From contig NC_016460.1 of NCBI RefSeq assembly GCF_000226115.1, positions 3,596,001-3,660,000 of the forward strand: DNA of 64,000 bases. Direction: 5' to 3'. The translations under genes and the position numbers were made by a program. Shown here in pieces: positions 60,481 to 64,000 of this stretch. Source of the DNA: Thermothielavioides terrestris NRRL 8126 (lineage: Eukaryota > Ascomycota > Sordariomycetes > Sordariales > Chaetomiaceae). Under the pieces are notes generated by a model that saw nothing but the letters and a program-made list of their open reading frames with translations, did not search any database and had not been told where the DNA came from. Each line of letters starts with the position of its first letter. The stretch's first letter is position 1.

Positions 60481-63400
60481 CTACCGACCGAACGCTGTGC
60501 TGACGCCCCGCCCCTTGAGATCTGCCGGGTCACTCACGCTCCGCTGCCGCTCCGTGCGCTGGTCATCACCGGAGCTTTCCCCATCCTCGTCCTCATCCTC
60601 GTCATCACGCCCTTCTTCCTCCTCGTCCTCCTGGTCATTGTCGTCGTCATCGTCCTCTTCTTCGTGCTCCGCCTCCTGCTCGTCGTCGCTATCGCTCTGC
60701 CGGCCACCTCCGCCGCCGTTTCCCTCCTCCTCCTCCTCTTCCTCCCCTTCCTCCTCCTCACTGTCCTCCTCGCTGCCCTCGCCACCCTCGCTCTCGTCCT
60801 CCCCGTACACCACCGCCCTCAGCACGCTCTTATCGAACAGGCCGACAATCATGTTCCGGTCCGCCAGTCGGTAGTGGTGGCACTCGAGCAGGGACATGAC
60901 CTTGCGGAACAGGTGCGGCTGCGTGAACCCGGCCGCCCGCTTCTGCGTCTTGATCTGCATCAGCTCGTTGCGCGCCCGCCGGTACAGCACCATGTTGGAC
61001 ATGTCGATGACCAGCTCGAGGATGCGCTGGTTGGTCGGGTCCGGGTCGAGCTCGACGGGCGGCGGGAGCAGCTCGGACGCCGCGGGCTGTCCGTCCGAGC
61101 CGGCCGCCTCTTGCTCGGCCTCTTGCAGCGCTTTGATGAGCGATTCGGAGCGCGGCCGGGACGGCACCGCGGGGACCTTGGCGGTTTCCGTCTTTTGGCT
61201 GTCGGGGAGCTCGATGCTGGTCACGGGCGTATGCTGCCACGGCTGGAGGGAGAAAAGCTGGGAGAGGTCGGTGGGGATGCACAGGCCGAGGGAGTGACCC
61301 AGGATGTTTGTATTTGCGTCCCAGCCGTTCTCCGAGAGGATCTCGAGGCCGTGGATTGAGCGCGAGATGAGGCCCAACACGAAGAAGGCGGTCCCGCGCA
61401 GGCTCATGATCTCGTGGTTCTGGGCAATGTTGACAATCTGTTCGACCACGTCACACGACTCGAGGAACGGAGCGCCAAGTTCCATCGAGCCGACGTTGCC
61501 CACCGCCCAGAGACACCCCTTGACCTTGACGATCATCTCGGGGTCGTCCGACTGCATGCCATGCTCGCGGATCGTCGCCACAAACTCGTCAAAGTGGCCC
61601 TTTTCGCTGAGGAGTTTGCATCCCTCCTGCGTCCGAGTGAGTTCGCGGTAGAAGTGTGGCGGGACATGGCTGTCGGCCTCTATTTCCTCCTCGTCATCAA
61701 ACACGCTGAGCCGGTTTGTGTGGTCGTCCTGGGGGTGGTCGAGAAATGCGCGCGCGAGGCTCGCCTCGATGACGCTGACGTACGAGTCATTCCGGCCCAG
61801 AAACCAGTCGTCCATCTCGTTGCTGATGTAGTCCAGCCCATCTAGATAGTGGTAGCCGATCGACGTCGAGAGGAAGCGCAAGAGCAGGGGAGCTCCTATC
61901 TCGCCCAGATGATCGAGCGCTGGCCGGCATTCGACGATGTACTCGAGGTGGTTCTTTGTGTTGCAGGCCTTCTCGAGTATCTTGACCGCAGTCGCGCACA
62001 CCTCGACCTCGGGATCGTACAGTTGCGTCACGAGAAGCTGGATCGCCCACTTTGAATCGGTCGCCCCCTGGCCTTGAGGCGCCAGCTGCGGGTGAGTCAC
62101 ATACTTCCTTAGCGTATTTGTCGCATATATCCGGATGTCCTTCGTCCCGGCGGTCAGAGCTTTCGACAACAACACCCGGGGATGCCCCTGGAGAGAGTAG
62201 TCAAAGTTGGCGAGCATAAGCTTGATGAGGTCTGGCCGCTGCTTGAGGTCAAGGATGCGGTATATCATGTTGAATATGCGCCAGCGGTCCAACATCTGCA
62301 TGCCTTTGGCATCCCCACTCAGGATGCCAAGCATTGGGAAATACCCGCCGCACAGTGTGTCGGCGAGCCGGTCCTTGGAGAACATGGGGTCCTGGGCCGT
62401 CAAGCCGCTCGTGGGATCGCACTGGGCCAAGCATTCGGCGATCTGCCGCAGCATTTTGTTGTCGGAAAGATACCTGACGCCCTCGGGGCTCTGAAGCAGG
62501 GCATGCATGAGGGCACACCCGGTCCGGACGTACTTCTGGGAAGTTCGTGAGCTCTTGATCTCGGAGAACTTGAACTTGAACGGGCGGTAGAAGCTCATGA
62601 TCCGTTTTATGAACTTGGATGCCTTGATGGCTTCTTCCAGCCTCTTGCCGCTGGTAAGCGGTCCTTCGATGAGTCTGAGAATGACGTCCCAATTCCACTT
62701 TGTGTAGTTGGAGCTGTTTAGCACATTTGAATCGAGCAGGAGCTGCCGAAAAGTGCCGTCATCGAAGTTCATGGAAGCGTTGCTTTTGGGATGCTCGTCG
62801 AGCGCACCAAGCTCCATGTGGTGGTGCGCAGAAGGGAGGTAAGCCGAGGGAGATGACCTGTACAGCGTCTTGCTGACGCTGCTTATCTGGTAAACGACCC
62901 CGGTGGCCGAAAAGTGACTCTCGTCTTGGAGCCTGGCCGCCGAGACGAACAACTCGGGAAGCAACTGCAACTCGCTGCTCCAGGAGGGTGGGAGCAGTCG
63001 ACTTGACAGTTTCAATATCTCTCCTATCAGGAGAGTCGATTTCCGCTTGAGCGTCGGGTTCTTGTTGTCCCGGCTGAGCTTAAGAAGGGCCTGAACGACA
63101 CCGGACTTGATGAAGACGGCGAGAAGAAGAGCGGTGTAATGCTCCAGAAAGTTCTGCTCTCCTACGTCTTCTTCGAACTCGCTGTGAGAGGCCTTGGTCG
63201 TAGTCGACTTGAGGTTCGCCACACGGCCGTAGGTGGTGAGTCGACGGCCGGCCAGGAACGAGGTTGCCCACGCTGGGGGCTTGATGCGCAGGAGCGAGAA
63301 GATGAGATCAAGAATGGTCTCTTGGATGGGCCCCGTCTGGACAACCATGCTCGTGATCATGGATTTGATGGCACGGAAGTTGTACATGGACAAGCACATG

Positions 63401-64000
63401 AGACCCGACCACGTCTTGAGAGCCGACGCTACGGACTTGGCGCTCTGTTTCAGAAACCGCTCGTTGGACGCCAGCTCGTCGGTGAAGGCGGTAAAAAGAA
63501 CTTCGAGCTCGCTCCCAGGCCGCAAGTATTTGCGTCGATGGGGAGCGTCGAGGAGATAGAGAAAGGCACCTGTCAAACTCTCGGACGCCTTGTACGAACC
63601 ATCCGCCAGCGCTTCGTGCAACGCAGACATGCCCCCCGAGGCGATCAGCAGCTGCGGGTCGCGGACTAAGATTTCGGCGAGCGTCTCGAGGCAGATGGGC
63701 CGGAGTCTGTCCTCAGGCTCCTCGGCGGCCGCAGCGATCGAGCGAACGACGGCTCTCGAGATCTCGCGGACGCCGTCCTTAACGTCAAGGAAGGCACGCA
63801 CGAGCTTGAGGGCCTGCTCACGTTCGACGTCTGATTTGCGGTCTTTGACCAGAGACCTGCTCGCGGTTTAGCAACGGCGAGGCCCTGCGGCAAATTCGAG
63901 AAGGAACGTACCACGTCACCAGGTAATCAGTCTTGAGCGCCCGGATGTTTCTCAGCGAGTTGATGTCCGAAATGGCATATCGTATCATCCTGTACCCGGC
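60481..64000 (-). CDS. TORC2 subunit Rictor / AVO3 / Ste16, 5' truncated
   Basis: Scaffold subunit of TOR complex 2, which controls actin, growth and AGC kinases at the plasma membrane. Visible: complement(60481..63856, 63912..>64000), about 1155 aa; the start lies beyond the window. The 55-nt intron (GTACGT..GAGCAG) joins KTDYLVTW to SLVKDRKSDVEREQALKLVR. Order: Rictor N-terminal armadillo region (RAFLDVKDGVREISRAVVRS, SGGMSALHEALADGSYKASE, KTWSGLMCLSMYN), middle region (KWNWDVILRLIEGPLTSGKR, then SFYRPFKFKFSEI; Rictor RasGEF_N-like), GTKDIRIYATNTLRKYVTH, and the Rictor_V part (VKGCLWAVGNVGSMELGAPF, LRGTAFFVLGLISRSIHG). The C-terminal 120 residues are extremely acidic (Glu/Asp/Ser runs). The last codons contain a GTGAGT, so an alternative last exon is possible and the exact C-terminus is uncertain. 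Confidence 0.92.

Overview
The window is nuclear DNA of a filamentous ascomycete, most likely a Sordariomycete of the order Sordariales (Chaetomiaceae-like). Evidence: short introns (about 45-140 nt) with GT..CTNAC..AG signals, GC-rich coding sequence, a con7-type C2H2 regulator, a Mpv17-family protein of the Woronin-body-sorting type, and a Rictor/Ste16 homologue. Gene models were built by hand from reading frames, splice signals and protein-family continuity. No search or alignment was run.

Layout. Left block (1-12.1 kb): the 3' end of RPS14 (+), eIF3 subunit c/NIP1 (-) and, divergent from it, the spliceosome core PRP8 (+). A gene-poor stretch with one Myb/SANT protein gene (+, about 17.0-18.2 kb, 5' exon unresolved) follows, then 5.6 kb without recognisable genes. 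Middle block (23.8-37.4 kb): RAD26/CSB ATPase (+), hemerythrin-like protein (+), an unrecognised Cys-rich 339-aa protein (-), a Mpv17/PMP22 membrane protein (+), ESCRT-II VPS22/SNF8 (-) and AAR2 (-), the U5 snRNP assembly factor that binds PRP8. Next is a con7-type zinc-finger gene (-, 40.6-42.0 kb). About 12 kb (42.0-54.1 kb) then holds no recognisable gene but carries three copies of one short inverted-repeat transposon (MITE), each with a perfect 8-bp target duplication. Right block (54.1-64 kb), all minus strand: DEAD-box helicase DBP2, the bifunctional thiamin gene THI20 (12 exons, including a 19-nt microexon next to a GC-AG intron), and the TORC2 subunit Rictor/AVO3 (5' end outside the window).

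The genes are housekeeping: translation (RPS14, eIF3c), splicing (PRP8, AAR2), RNA remodelling (DBP2), transcription-coupled repair (RAD26), endosomal sorting (VPS22), thiamin supply (THI20) and TORC2 signalling. They do not form an operon-like pathway. No prophage-like, CRISPR, secondary-metabolite or rRNA/tRNA locus was recognised. The most notable non-genic signals are the MITE family with telomere-like internal subrepeats and short palindromic words (TACACTA/TAGTGTA and TAACGTTA) that recur in the gene-poor stretches.
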